Shown piece by piece: positions 7,101 to 14,977 of a stretch of DNA of 20,001 nucleotides (positions within the stretch are counted from its first letter, which is position 1; every line of letters starts with the position of its first letter). Below the pieces are notes generated by a model, which searched no databases, was not told the origin of the DNA, and saw nothing but the letters and a program-made list of their open reading frames with translations. The translations under genes were made by a program, and so were the position numbers. Source of the stretch: JAGNLA01 sp964472265. GTDB taxonomy: Bacteria > Caldisericota > Caldisericia > JAAYUI01. The stretch spans positions 1-20,001 of the forward strand of contig CAYYJO010000040.1 in NCBI GenBank assembly GCA_964472265.1, in the 5' to 3' direction.

Positions 7101-9325
7101 TCACATACAACGGCAATGCTTTCCCGCTCCCAACTCACTACTCAACAGACAACGGCGCAACCTGGATCAACACCGAAGCCCCCGCACAGGCAACAAGCCC
7201 AATAATCCTCAGGTGGCAGCTTGACCAGATCATCGGCTCAGGCAGAATGACAAAACCATCAACAGGTGTTCCAGGATTTGACAATGTGAGCAAAAACACC
7301 GGCTCATCACACGAACCAAGATCGGTTATTGACAGCCAGAACAACATCCACATCGTCTGGGCAGACGATACGACCGGCAACCCCGATGACAGCGAAATCT
7401 TCTACTCAAAATTCAGCAAAATCAGAAGCAGATGGGAAGACCTCAATGGCAACCCGGGCTTCTCAAACATAAGCAATGACGGCTCAACGCACGATGAGTG
7501 GGCTGATCTTGCCATCGACTCAGCCGGAAACCCACACTTTGTCTGGGGATCATACTGGGCAACCGGAGGATGGCCAACAGCCATCTACCAGATCAGATAC
7601 AAGAGATGGAACGGCACAGCATTGGTTACCGCCAGTGGTGCAGCAGGATATGACATCCTCACAACTCCAATCGGCGACCAGTACTCACAGTACATGATGC
7701 CAAGAATCAAAACATTCGGCACTCAGGCAACGATCATTTTTGCCAATTACTACGGCTGGTCAGTAACCCAAGGCATCTACCTGACAAGATGGAATGGTGC
7801 AAACTGGGTGAGAATGAATGGAACCACCGGTCTTGACAAGATCGTCGACAACGGGTGGAGCTATATGCCATCAGGACTCGCCCTCGGTCTCGATCTCTCC
7901 GGCAACCCACACGTTCTCTACACAAGAGAGCAGCTAATCATGTGGTGGACAAACCCGGATGGCCTCTGGGCTTCAAAGTGGACACCGGCTCTTAGCAACT
8001 GGACATACTTCAACTCAGCAACTCTTGGCTGGGAAAACGTCTTCCCGACAGCCAATAAAAACCAGTACTATCCATGCATCGCAATGCGTGGCAATGAACC
8101 AAACATTGTCTGGGCTGACTATGTGACAAAGAGATGGATCAATTACTCAAAGTATGTTAGTGGAGCGTGGGTTGATCAAAACAATGTTCCTGGTCTCTAC
8201 AGGGTTTCAAGCTCAACACAGTATGACGACAATCTCCCATGTCTTGCCCTCCAGACAAATGGAATGCCGGCTGTCGGCTTCATAAGGGTGGTCGGCAACC
8301 AGACAACAGAGTTCTGGTTCAGATGGCTCAGGCCGTCAGGCTGGACTGATCTGCTTGAGATCAACCAGTATGAAAATGTCACCAAGGGCATCAGCGACTG
8401 CAGATATCCATCAATTACCATAGATAGCGATAACATTCCATACTTTGTTTTCCAAAGCTCATACGCAGGGGATAACGAAGTGTATTGCACAACACCAACC
8501 TTTGGCTGGACTTCAAACAACTATCCTGGTCAGATCGTCTGGGAAGGCAAGATTGACGACCAGATTGCATCAGGCACCACATCAATCGTCAACAAAGCCT
8601 ACATGTCGGGCGTCGTCTCAACTCTCGACTACTCGGTTACAACGGTCAAAACAGAGAGCACAACAACAAACCCGTTTGCCTCAGCCCTTACCATCAGAAA
8701 ATCGGCAAGCAGCTCACAGGCAACCATTGGCGAAGAGATCAAATACACGATTAAGGTCTCAAATTCCGGCGCCGTCCCAATTACAGGCATTGTCGTCAAT
8801 GACGTTCTTCCAAATGGCATGACCTACATCAGGTCAACTCCAAGCGGCACAATTTCACAGAACAAGGTTGTCTGGAGAGTAGCCGATCTGGCTCCTGGCG
8901 GATGGACCACAATTGACATCTGGTGCAAGGTTGACAAGAGCGAGTACGCTGGCACAGTCATCGTCAACGATGCGTACGTTACCAACACAAGCGGTGTCCC
9001 AACTGCCAAAGCGTCGTGTGCTGTAAAGATGATGCAAAATACTCCTGGTTATCCTGAAACCGACTACTCGATCAAACTCCTTACAAAAGATCCAAAAGCG
9101 GGGCAGGATGTGCAGCTTGAAGTCAAAGTCTGGGCTTCGAACCCACCACTCAGCTACACAATTATTTGGGGCGACGGCACAACTGAGTCAGGAAATCTCG
9201 ATCCAAACAAAGCGTTAACCCTCGGCCACGTTTACTCCTCATCAGGAGACTACAAGGTGAAGTTCAGCGTCTTTGATAGATACAACAAGGAAACGGTATC
9301 TGACCTGACCATCAAAGTAGAATAA
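4178..9325 (+). CDS. Giant secreted subtilisin-like (S8) protease with beta-propeller, DUF11 and PKD domains
   Basis: A 1715-residue secreted serine protease. A signal peptide (1 to about 29: RRFK, then a hydrophobic stretch) precedes an N-terminal region (30-260). The S8 catalytic domain has D312 (IEDTG), H367 (NSHGT), oxyanion N456 (AAGNSG) and S604 (GTSMATP), so it should be active. A Thr/Ser/Ala-rich segment (about 482-556) is inserted before NFSSRGPT. A KP-43-like beta-barrel (679-808, with LVWSDYEGNP) and an Ig-like domain (811-915) follow. Then come a DUF11-like domain interrupted by a seven-repeat propeller (about 1026-1450), another DUF11 domain (about 1505-1620) and a C-terminal PKD domain (WGDGT, about 1630-1715). 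I see no sortase motif, SLH domain or C-terminal anchor, so it is probably released or held non-covalently. Many codons end in C, unlike the neighbouring rel gene. Likely substrates are extracellular proteins; this is inferred. Confidence 0.93.
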   Translation: MRRFKLVAITLAIAIMLSPVSVRPSGASGPLFKIFFLGSTSNVDYLKTAGVEVVEEYDSFVLGHMDPAIASLLTNNGYQPVLYSGWDVVRVGKYQLKAGDMKLLTPNTPYPRELTWRPIEPSRSDYFVFQFKGPVKKEWTDLLAQRGAIQVSTLPENAVVVYMNYDSARTFLAQDFVLGVSPYQPAFKIAEGVKTNDDGLINISVSLFSNASTNQVIPLLPIQIEYDTSSVESGAIHGKCKPDKLTQIANIPAVMYIDNYIEPTTEMNNTRQILGVTARTSPITGFPGLTSPTGGVWDKGLKGNGEIVCIEDTGLDTGNVSTLFSDYGVPARIVGHFGYSRTGPATPPISAGPDPDQSKPWNDTNSHGTFVTGQVAGDGRNSAGNIYAGIAPEAGIVVETGLGWLNPGLSDAYKLGARVHTNSWGSSITSYESMCQTLDRFVYQYPEMVVTVAAGNSGPTNSSVMVPGAAKNNISVGASGNCFPSTTLTATASAGANTVNVASTSNFSSSQRVRVAGNTSAQDEYKTVMIVLSGTQVRFTTTLSFSHNSGNQVNSQHPNSLANFSSRGPTPDNRIKPDLVAPGSIVNGINLSRPPNYTTAQGTSMATPSLAGTAVLTRQWLKQFEARPKPTAALVKALLINGARSIVEDYDGTAIQYYPNSKAGWGEVDLYQTLFPSGSTVRKYYDVKSGLATGQKVDFPIVAGSGRFKATLVWSDYEGNPASSPALVNDLDLIVTNPTNSKYYNGNQFITNSNDSTVSPASRDSLNNVEGVFLTNQTEPGIYTVTVQASNVPNGPQPFALVVEYQQTLPDFDIRVYPDSLTLDTGFTCGQYKAQLKSLAGFQGQVKLSFSQIAPEFDVQFQTNPVWIGSGQTVDVYFTLCKKTPLQLGKYYFKIKGESGSIYHEDGLEVVVQPSSQYTFDFKKGVQIGGGLGSFGDNGKQVSPGQKLSYSLNYDKNELNTFTNLYIDDAIPKSVTYNGNAFPLPTHYSTDNGATWINTEAPAQATSPIILRWQLDQIIGSGRMTKPSTGVPGFDNVSKNTGSSHEPRSVIDSQNNIHIVWADDTTGNPDDSEIFYSKFSKIRSRWEDLNGNPGFSNISNDGSTHDEWADLAIDSAGNPHFVWGSYWATGGWPTAIYQIRYKRWNGTALVTASGAAGYDILTTPIGDQYSQYMMPRIKTFGTQATIIFANYYGWSVTQGIYLTRWNGANWVRMNGTTGLDKIVDNGWSYMPSGLALGLDLSGNPHVLYTREQLIMWWTNPDGLWASKWTPALSNWTYFNSATLGWENVFPTANKNQYYPCIAMRGNEPNIVWADYVTKRWINYSKYVSGAWVDQNNVPGLYRVSSSTQYDDNLPCLALQTNGMPAVGFIRVVGNQTTEFWFRWLRPSGWTDLLEINQYENVTKGISDCRYPSITIDSDNIPYFVFQSSYAGDNEVYCTTPTFGWTSNNYPGQIVWEGKIDDQIASGTTSIVNKAYMSGVVSTLDYSVTTVKTESTTTNPFASALTIRKSASSSQATIGEEIKYTIKVSNSGAVPITGIVVNDVLPNGMTYIRSTPSGTISQNKVVWRVADLAPGGWTTIDIWCKVDKSEYAGTVIVNDAYVTNTSGVPTAKASCAVKMMQNTPGYPETDYSIKLLTKDPKAGQDVQLEVKVWASNPPLSYTIIWGDGTTESGNLDPNKALTLGHVYSSSGDYKVKFSVFDRYNKETVSDLTIKVE
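7310..8520 (+). repeat. Seven propeller-type repeats within the protease gene
   Basis: Seven units of roughly 55-70 codons begin near residues 1045, 1102, 1171, 1229, 1298, 1352 and 1409. The clearest core is D-x-x-(G/N)-N-x-P/H followed by a hydrophobic strand such as HIVWADD, HFVWGSY or NIVWADY. Next comes an aromatic strand with Y-S-K/R-W, then G-x-W and a short G-x-x-x-(I/V)-S end. This is the pattern of a seven-bladed beta-propeller. Blade number is my count by eye. Confidence 0.65.
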
Positions 9326-9341
9326 CAAACGCCAACAAATC

Positions 9342-9370
9342 AAAGGGGGCTTTATAGGCCCCCCTTTTTT
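9342..9370 (+). terminator. Rho-independent terminator after the protease gene
   Basis: AAAGGGGGC and GGCCCCCC form a GC-rich stem around a short A/T loop, followed by a run of six T on the plus strand. It lies 16 bases after the stop codon. On the other strand it is followed by only three T, so it mainly serves the protease gene but could slow the convergent ubiE message. Confidence 0.9.
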
Positions 9371-9387
9371 ATTACAATGCTGAACAA

Positions 9388-10095
9388 TTACTTTGTGGCA
9401 CAAACAATGCTTGAAGCGCCAAGAAGCATCGGCTTATAGGTTACTTCCGAGAAACCGGCTTTTAAGAGCAAGTCCGTTATCTGATCCCGGTCAAAATATC
9501 TGCATGTCGATTCAGCCAGGTATTTGTAGGCTTTCCAATTTCCAGAAATCAGCCCTCCGGCTGGAGCGACAAGCCACCTCATGTAAAGATGGAAGAAGAA
9601 TCTAACAAACATTGACTTTGGCTGACTTGTCTCTGCTATGACAAACCTGCCACCAGTTTTAAGAACCCTCAGAATTTCTGAAAGATGTTTTGAAGATGCT
9701 GGGTTTGCATAGGTGAGATTTCTGAAGGCGAAGGATATTCCGACAACATCAAAGGTCTCGTCTTTGAAAGGCATGGCTGAAGCATCACCATAAACAAAGT
9801 TTATTGGCAATCTGCTCCTTTTTTTGGCCTTGTCTCTGGCAAATTCAAGCATGTGTTCGCTGAAATCAAGTCCGCTCAGATCAGTTTTGCCATCAGAAAT
9901 CTTCGAAACCGTCAGCACAAGATCACCTGTTCCACAGCAGAGGTCAAGGAATTTCAATGGGTTCTTTTCAAGGCATTTCCTTGCCAGAGCCAGTCTCCAT
10001 CTCGTATCGAGACCAAGGGTCGACAGATGGTTTATTAGGTCGTAATGAGGCGGGATGTCCGAGAAGATGGCATGGAGTGGTTTTTCTTTTGGCAT
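9388..10095 (-). CDS. ubiE: Demethylmenaquinone methyltransferase (UbiE/MenG)
   Basis: A 235-residue class I SAM-dependent methyltransferase of the UbiE family, which methylates demethylmenaquinone (or the ubiquinone precursor) in the last step of quinone synthesis. The family signatures are HYDLINHLSTLGLDTRWR near the N-terminus, SAM motif FLDLCCGTGDL (49-59), GLDFSEHML, then GDASAMPFKDETFDVV and FAFRN. I chose the ATG at 10095 because GGAG lies five bases upstream; a longer frame begins 12 codons earlier inside menA without a better site. It starts ten bases after the menA stop, so the pair is one operon, and this context favours the menaquinone role. Confidence 0.93.
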   Translation of the reverse strand: MPKEKPLHAIFSDIPPHYDLINHLSTLGLDTRWRLALARKCLEKNPLKFLDLCCGTGDLVLTVSKISDGKTDLSGLDFSEHMLEFARDKAKKRSRLPINFVYGDASAMPFKDETFDVVGISFAFRNLTYANPASSKHLSEILRVLKTGGRFVIAETSQPKSMFVRFFFHLYMRWLVAPAGGLISGNWKAYKYLAESTCRYFDRDQITDLLLKAGFSEVTYKPMLLGASSIVCATK

Positions 10096-10105
10096 TACTT
10101 CTCCG

Positions 10106-11023
10106 TTATCTTGCAACAATGGCAAGCACATATCCGGCTGCCATCAAAAACTGCGTACCGAGCACAACCAGGACATTGTTGCCCATTGCCGGAACAATCC
10201 TTTTAAAATCATCGCCGTGGAAAGAGCCTTTTATGGCTTGAACGGCGAAAGGCAGCGTCAAGAGGCCAAGAAGGGTGTAAATTGGCATCCACCCAAAGCA
10301 AACGGCAAGAATGATCCAGGCATATACAAGGATTGTTGCGGTGCTGTAAAAAAATGCAGCGTTCCTTATCCCCACTCTTATGGGCAGTGTTCGTTTGTGT
10401 GCAATCTTGTCAGCTTCCACATCAGGAAATTCGTTCAAAAGGAGAAGGTTTAAAACCAGGAGTCCAGACGGAATTGAAGCGATAAGCGAATGCCAGGTGT
10501 AAAAACCTGTCTGGACAAAATAGGCGCCTAAAACCGGCAGGATTCCAAGACCAAGACCCGGTGACCACTCAGGGAAGTCAACTTTCAAAATAAAAGGTGT
10601 ATACATGACGATACAGATGGCTCCCAGAAACAGCAGTGGAAGCAGCATCGTTCCCTTGATGATTACAAAATAAACGCCAATTGGCACAGCAAGAACGAAA
10701 CAGGTTATGCCATACCACAGAACCTGTTTTGAAACCATCAGGCCTGCGGGTAGGATTCCACTTCCACCGTTGAAGGGAGTTTTGATGGTTTTCAGGTCGA
10801 CTCCACTTTTGAAGTCAAAATAGTCGTTTAGGATGTTTACGCTCATGTGGCACAAAACCAGTCCAATCATTGCCAAAACTGCTGACTTGACATCCAGGAA
10901 CCCCTCAAACCAGGCCATTGATGTGCCGAGGAAGACGAGAACAACTGGGAGCAAGAGATATTGAGGTCTAGACTCTTGAAACCAAATTTTCAGAGCTGGT
11001 TTTTTGCTTGCACGGTCAGCCAT
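10106..11023 (-). CDS. menA: UbiA-family prenyltransferase, probably MenA
   Basis: A 305-residue integral membrane prenyltransferase with about eight or nine hydrophobic segments. The two Asp-rich motifs that bind prenyl diphosphate through Mg are present: N66-D67-x2-D70 (NILNDYFDFKSGVD) and N197-E198-x2-D201-x3-D205 (NEFPDVEADK). MenA attaches the polyprenyl chain to 1,4-dihydroxy-2-naphthoate in the inner membrane. The assignment rests on the directly following ubiE/menG; other UbiA-type substrates cannot be excluded from sequence alone. The start at 11023 is chosen because AGGAGGA lies just upstream; a TTG five codons earlier would overlap that site. Its own promoter is not clear: a TATAAA exists at 11053-11048 (minus) without a good -35. 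Confidence 0.85.
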   Translation of the reverse strand: MADRASKKPALKIWFQESRPQYLLLPVVLVFLGTSMAWFEGFLDVKSAVLAMIGLVLCHMSVNILNDYFDFKSGVDLKTIKTPFNGGSGILPAGLMVSKQVLWYGITCFVLAVPIGVYFVIIKGTMLLPLLFLGAICIVMYTPFILKVDFPEWSPGLGLGILPVLGAYFVQTGFYTWHSLIASIPSGLLVLNLLLLNEFPDVEADKIAHKRTLPIRVGIRNAAFFYSTATILVYAWIILAVCFGWMPIYTLLGLLTLPFAVQAIKGSFHGDDFKRIVPAMGNNVLVVLGTQFLMAAGYVLAIVAR

Positions 11024-11086
11024 TCTTCCTCCTGCCAACTATTTGCGTTTATACTCGTAGGCTAACCGCAAAGCCTGTTTTGTCAA

Positions 11087-11116
11087 TGAAAAACCCCCGA
11101 AATCAATCGGGGGTTT
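11087..11116 (-). terminator. Terminator closing the gcv-to-CuAO-N gene run
   Basis: AAACCCCCGA (11091-11100) and TCGGGGGTTT (11107-11116) are perfect ten-base complements around a six-base loop. On the minus strand the stem is followed by T5. It lies 17 bases after the stop of the CuAO-N gene and before menA, so it separates the two minus-strand units. On the plus strand only three T follow. Confidence 0.9.
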
Positions 11117-11133
11117 CCGCTTAATGGTTATGG

Positions 11134-12354
11134 TTATTGTGGCAGAACTTCCTTTGTTACTGAAACGGTTCTTGTCTGCTGGTCGTACGCTGTCTGTGCT
11201 CCAAAGATGTCAGCGATAAAACGTAGCGGAACCATTGTGGTGCCAGCAACAATCTGTGCCGGTGGATCGACATCAACAGTTCTTCCGTCAACAGTTGCCG
11301 TCTTTGAGCCAACCGGGAGAATGATTGTCATGCCTTCATATACGATTGTGATTGTTCTTGTATTTGTATCATAGCTGAATGTCGCTCCGAATGCTGTACC
11401 GATGAAACGGAGTGGAACCATCGTTCTTCCGCTGATTATTTTTGGCGGTGTGGTAAGGATTTCTTCCTTGCCGTCGATAAAAGCCTGCGTTGAATCGATT
11501 GTGACCTTGATGAGTTTCAGGTGCCAGACTTTGACTTCGTAGTTCAGCTTGCTCGTGTTTCCGACCTTGTCGGTTGCAACAATTTCAACCTTGTTGGTGC
11601 CGAGGGTGACAGGAATCTCCGCCATGAAGTAATCGTTTACAACAATTGCATCGACGCCGTTGATTGTTACTTTGGAGCCCGGCTCGACTCTGCCCTGGAT
11701 TGTGATCTTTTCAACGTCAATGTAGTGCTCTTTTTCAAGTTTGGTTTCAACGATCATTGAAGGGTTCTGGGTGTCAAGCTCGATTGAAATATCCTTTGAT
11801 GTTGAGGCATACTGTGTGGAAGCCTTGACTCTGATGGTGTTCATGCCTTCGTTGAGCGATACGGTTGCCTTGAAGGCACCACTGGCGTCGACAACAGCTT
11901 TGACATTGCCAATCATCACTTCGCAGCCCGGTCTTGTCCTTCCGACAATTGTAACCTGTTTCTGGTTCGTTGGTGAAGTAATCGGATCGATGTCAAGCGA
12001 CGGTTCTGATCTGTCTGGTCCGACCGGAATGGTGGTGTCTGTCGGGTGATAGCCTTCGAGCTTTACCACAACTTTGATCTTGCCAGTTTCGGTTGGCGTA
12101 ATGTTGAAGACAGCCTCACCCTTTGAGTTTGACTTCTTCATCATTCCAACGCCACAGCCGTCCATGGAGACTTCTGCGCCTTCAACAAGCTTCTTTGTAC
12201 CAGTTTCTCTTACAACAACAGTGACAACGGAGTTCTTGCCGACGGTTAACGGGCCGTTGTTTATGTAGATTTCGGTTGTCTGTGCAAAGGTGAGTGCCGG
12301 AAGAACCGCAATCACCATGAGACTTGCCAGTATTGCTGTCAATGTCTTTCTCAT
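11134..12354 (-). CDS. Secreted copper amine oxidase N-terminal-domain protein with Ig-like domains
   Basis: A 406-residue secreted protein. The signal peptide (MRKTLTAILASLMVIAVLPA, cleavage probably after A24) is followed by a carboxypeptidase-regulatory-like or Big-type domain (about 27-110). Two Ig-like domains come next, each with a G-R-x-x-P-G-x-x-V-x-I-x motif (GRTRPGCEVMIG and GRVEPGSKVTING). The C-terminal CuAO-N region contains two related units, GRTMVPLRFIGTAFGA and GTTMVPLRFIADIFGA. Such regions are common on Firmicute surface proteins and are not enzymes; they probably mediate wall or polymer binding. There is no membrane anchor. AAGGAGG five bases before the ATG at 12354 fixes the start. 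It is last in the gene run, 53 bases after the PHP gene, and may be the best-translated member. Confidence 0.9.
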   Translation of the reverse strand: MRKTLTAILASLMVIAVLPALTFAQTTEIYINNGPLTVGKNSVVTVVVRETGTKKLVEGAEVSMDGCGVGMMKKSNSKGEAVFNITPTETGKIKVVVKLEGYHPTDTTIPVGPDRSEPSLDIDPITSPTNQKQVTIVGRTRPGCEVMIGNVKAVVDASGAFKATVSLNEGMNTIRVKASTQYASTSKDISIELDTQNPSMIVETKLEKEHYIDVEKITIQGRVEPGSKVTINGVDAIVVNDYFMAEIPVTLGTNKVEIVATDKVGNTSKLNYEVKVWHLKLIKVTIDSTQAFIDGKEEILTTPPKIISGRTMVPLRFIGTAFGATFSYDTNTRTITIVYEGMTIILPVGSKTATVDGRTVDVDPPAQIVAGTTMVPLRFIADIFGAQTAYDQQTRTVSVTKEVLPQ

Positions 12355-12407
12355 TTTTGCCTCCTTGAGAATTTCTACCATATGTACGGAAGGACGGGCT
12401 GTTTGGT

Positions 12408-13205
12408 TCAGATGATTGAAAACGGCATTGGGGCGCGTTTTCTGAAAACGGTCAATTCCTTTACTCCCATTTCCTTAAGTTTGCCAGTAACAAAATCGAG
12501 TTCATACCCGACATGTTCGGGTCTGTGGGCATCAGAGCCAATGGTGATATACTTTCCGTTGCGCTCAAGGAACCACTCAACCACCTGAAAACTTGGGAAC
12601 TGCTCCTTCGGTGATTGCCTTAAACCGGAGGTGTTTACTTCAAGGGCTTTTCCATTTTTGGCAAGCAAGTCGAGGATGTCGCAGATAAGCGATTTATACT
12701 CTTTGACTTTGAAAGAATAACCGCCTTCGAGGGCAAATCTTTTCACAATGTCCAAATGTGCAAGTGAGTCGTAAAGAAGTGTGCTGGCAAGATACGAAAC
12801 TGAATCAAAGTAAATGTCGAAAGTTTTCTTGCCGTGAAGGTCAAAAAGCTCCTTTGCCTCTTCCAATTCAGAAATATTGAGAATCCCAAGCTCGTGAACC
12901 GAACCGAGGACAAAATCAAGCGGTGTGATTGAAACATAGTGCCTGGCGTACTCTTCGAAGTGTTTATGGAATGCAAGTTCAGCGCCAAACAAAACTTCGA
13001 TCTGCCATTTGCCAGAGCTCAAAGCTTCCTGCGACCATTCATGAATGGAGAAACCTCTGTCAGGATGCCACCGATCAAAGTCCCAGTGCTCTGTAACAGC
13101 AATGGTCTCGATTCCAAGTTTTTCTGCGGCCTGAACCTGAAGCTCAAGTGGAGTCCTGCAGTCAGGTGATATTGCGCTATGAAGGTGAAGATCAAGCTTT
13201 GGCAT
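12408..13205 (-). CDS. PHP-domain phosphoesterase, histidinol-phosphatase-like
   Basis: A 265-residue metal-dependent phosphoesterase of the polymerase-and-histidinol-phosphatase superfamily. The motifs are in order: DLHLHSAISPD (5-15), TEHWDFD (38-44), GAE with E76, GSVHE (101-105), LAHLDIV and, near the end, GSDAH. These supply the ligands of the trinuclear metal site. Length and motif spacing resemble HisK-type histidinol phosphatase, which makes histidinol from histidinol phosphate, but no his genes are nearby, so a different phosphoester is possible. The ATG at 13205 has GGAG seven bases upstream and lies inside the preceding gene (14-base overlap), indicating coupled translation. Confidence 0.85.
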   Translation of the reverse strand: MPKLDLHLHSAISPDCRTPLELQVQAAEKLGIETIAVTEHWDFDRWHPDRGFSIHEWSQEALSSGKWQIEVLFGAELAFHKHFEEYARHYVSITPLDFVLGSVHELGILNISELEEAKELFDLHGKKTFDIYFDSVSYLASTLLYDSLAHLDIVKRFALEGGYSFKVKEYKSLICDILDLLAKNGKALEVNTSGLRQSPKEQFPSFQVVEWFLERNGKYITIGSDAHRPEHVGYELDFVTGKLKEMGVKELTVFRKRAPMPFSII

Positions 13206-14148
13206 CAAGATGCTCCACGGCTGTTGCGATCAGCTGCAATCCTTCGGTTTCCATGATGAAACAGTCATTCAAAGCCTCTGTTGACTCAGCAATTTTTTCT
13301 GGCTTCACATCCTCTTTTTTGCCGGGGAACGGGAAGTTTTTTGCAAGCTTAGAGAGTTTCGAGTTTACCTGTGCATACCTCTCAGAAGCCCTCAAAAGCA
13401 GATTTTGTGGAACACCTTCAAACAGCTTCGAAACCCTTGCAAGATAGAGCGCGGCGTATTTTCTGCTCTCCAAGGCCAGCTGAGCCAGCAAGGAGTTGCC
13501 GTAGGTGTTGAAGTCCTTCTGGATTTCGTCAGCCCATTTCCTGTAACCTTCCACTCCAGTGACAACATGGAGATCGCTAGGGTACGGCGGTTTTGAGGAA
13601 AATCCGATTGATACTGCAAGTCTGAGCGACATCATTGCCTGTTGCATCTTGTCAACTTCGACAGCCTCGACGGGGATTGCAGCAAACATCATCGGGACTT
13701 CGCCAAAACCAAACAAGGAGTTTGGATATTCTTTGACTCCTGAGACTCCTTCACATTCCCAAATCTGCCTGGCCTCGTCGATTCCAGTCAGAAGCCCAAA
13801 TTCAAAACTTTCCCAGACCATAGAGGGTTTACCGGATTTGAGAGACTGGGCAATGTTCTCAAGGGCCAGACTGCATTGCCTCTCGTGAGTCAACTGTCCA
13901 TTGGATGATTTCCAGATGGCTGTGATGATTCCTAGCCTGTCAAAAGCTGACTGGAAAACATCAAACCAAACGTATGACGAGTTGAACACAGGCAGAATCT
14001 GGTCTGAAACGGCCAGCCTGAATGCAAAGCCTGAAACGCCAGCTACCTGGGTCTCGTCGACATCAGCATTGAAAGATTTTGCCAGACCTGTCATCGCCCC
14101 GACTGAGGACATCCAGCAGGGACAATAATTTATTTCAGATCTGATCAT
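13192..14148 (-). CDS. Uncharacterised protein, possibly papain/C39-like (BtrH N-terminal type)
   Basis: A 318-residue protein without a signal peptide that I do not firmly recognise. Near the N-terminus YCPCWMSSVGAMTGL, followed by VAGVSGFAFRLAV, recalls papain-fold proteins of the BtrH N-terminal/C39-like group, in which an N-terminal Cys before a helix is the nucleophile and a G-x-S/T-G-x-A-F segment follows. C9 or C11 would be that residue. A later segment, HVVTGVEGYRKWADEI, resembles the His plus G-x-x-A/G-Y-x-x-W pattern often found after such domains. The remaining C-terminal 100 residues look helical. Function is unknown: peptidase, acyltransferase or inactive fold are all possible. 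It overlaps both neighbours by 14 bases, so it belongs to the operon. The Shine-Dalgarno is weak. Confidence 0.6.
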   Translation of the reverse strand: MIRSEINYCPCWMSSVGAMTGLAKSFNADVDETQVAGVSGFAFRLAVSDQILPVFNSSYVWFDVFQSAFDRLGIITAIWKSSNGQLTHERQCSLALENIAQSLKSGKPSMVWESFEFGLLTGIDEARQIWECEGVSGVKEYPNSLFGFGEVPMMFAAIPVEAVEVDKMQQAMMSLRLAVSIGFSSKPPYPSDLHVVTGVEGYRKWADEIQKDFNTYGNSLLAQLALESRKYAALYLARVSKLFEGVPQNLLLRASERYAQVNSKLSKLAKNFPFPGKKEDVKPEKIAESTEALNDCFIMETEGLQLIATAVEHLDAKA

Positions 14149-14977
14149 GGATCAGCCAGGCGCCATCCTGATAAATGAGCCTGAATTTTACGATGTTTGA
14201 CATGTGATAATTCCAGTCTATCTCGGCCTGTTTCGATGCACCATCAGATTTTGAAGGAGTCTTTAAAGAGCCAGGCGGTGTTTTTGAGTTCTGGGTTTTG
14301 TTCATCTCGTTTGCATTGTTTTTCTCAATCTGCTTTTGCATCTCTTCGGGTAGTCCTTCCATTACGGTTGGCGCCCAGAACGCAGTTGTTTTGAATGCGA
14401 CCTCCATGAGCAAAACTCCACCCTGGTCAACAAGCTTGTAGTGAACCGGAAGAACTTCAGTTACCCTTGAAACAGACTTAATGGATTTCATGCTGGATTC
14501 AAAAGTTTTTTCATCATAACCTACAGCCTGTAAGAAGTTTGATTTTGGCTGGATCAGGGCAAATGACTTGTCATAAAAACCTGATTCGATGTTGCTGAAG
14601 TAGTCAGAGATGATGTTTTCGTATCCCTTACCCATTTTCTTGGTTTCAAGTGCTTTGTCAAAATTCTCTTTTGAAACCTCATTGCCTGAGAAGTCGATAT
14701 AGACTGGCTTTGGAAACTCATCCGCCGTGGCTGAGTTATACTTCACATACGATTCCATCGCCTTCTGGTTGTCTTTTGTGACGTCATAAACAACACCGTA
14801 TTCAAAAGGTCTTTCAGCCTTGATTGCCTCAAGCATTTTGTTTTGTGACTCGTAGGTTGTTCCGGTTTTTGCATCTTTCGGTGTTATTTTCTCCGGTTCA
14901 GAGCCGGTTTGTGAACTACCGCAGCCAGCCAGCAAAACAATGCATGCGGCGATCAGAATTGACTTGTAATTAGCCAT
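14135..14977 (-). CDS. Lipoprotein of unknown function, second of a related pair
   Basis: A 280-residue predicted lipoprotein. The signal peptide ends in a clear lipobox, LLAGC, with C19 as the acylated residue, followed by a Ser/Gly-rich tether (GSSQTGSEPEK). No known domain is recognised. The segments TYESQNKMLEAIKAERPFEY and the closing YQDGAWLIHDQI resemble parts of the lipoprotein encoded just upstream, so the two look like an old tandem duplication. A polar insert rich in Asn, Lys and Ser (about 220-250) is present only here. The C-terminal half, with long amphipathic strands, might be a SnoaL/NTF2-like fold, but this is a guess. The start has AGGAAGG upstream and lies 25 bases inside the preceding gene. 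Confidence 0.75.
   Translation of the reverse strand: MANYKSILIAACIVLLAGCGSSQTGSEPEKITPKDAKTGTTYESQNKMLEAIKAERPFEYGVVYDVTKDNQKAMESYVKYNSATADEFPKPVYIDFSGNEVSKENFDKALETKKMGKGYENIISDYFSNIESGFYDKSFALIQPKSNFLQAVGYDEKTFESSMKSIKSVSRVTEVLPVHYKLVDQGGVLLMEVAFKTTAFWAPTVMEGLPEEMQKQIEKNNANEMNKTQNSKTPPGSLKTPSKSDGASKQAEIDWNYHMSNIVKFRLIYQDGAWLIHDQI

Noticed and set aside
6663..7205. A 180-codon plus-strand open frame inside the protease gene
   Set aside because: It is a shifted reading of a continuous, well-supported domain region, rich in Ser, Gln and Arg with no ribosome site.
11048..11086. TTGACA plus TATAAA on the minus strand before menA as a promoter
   Set aside because: The two hexamers are 27 bases apart, far too long, and the TTGACA lies at the edge of the terminator's T-run. 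The TATAAA alone may still be a -10 box with a weak -35.
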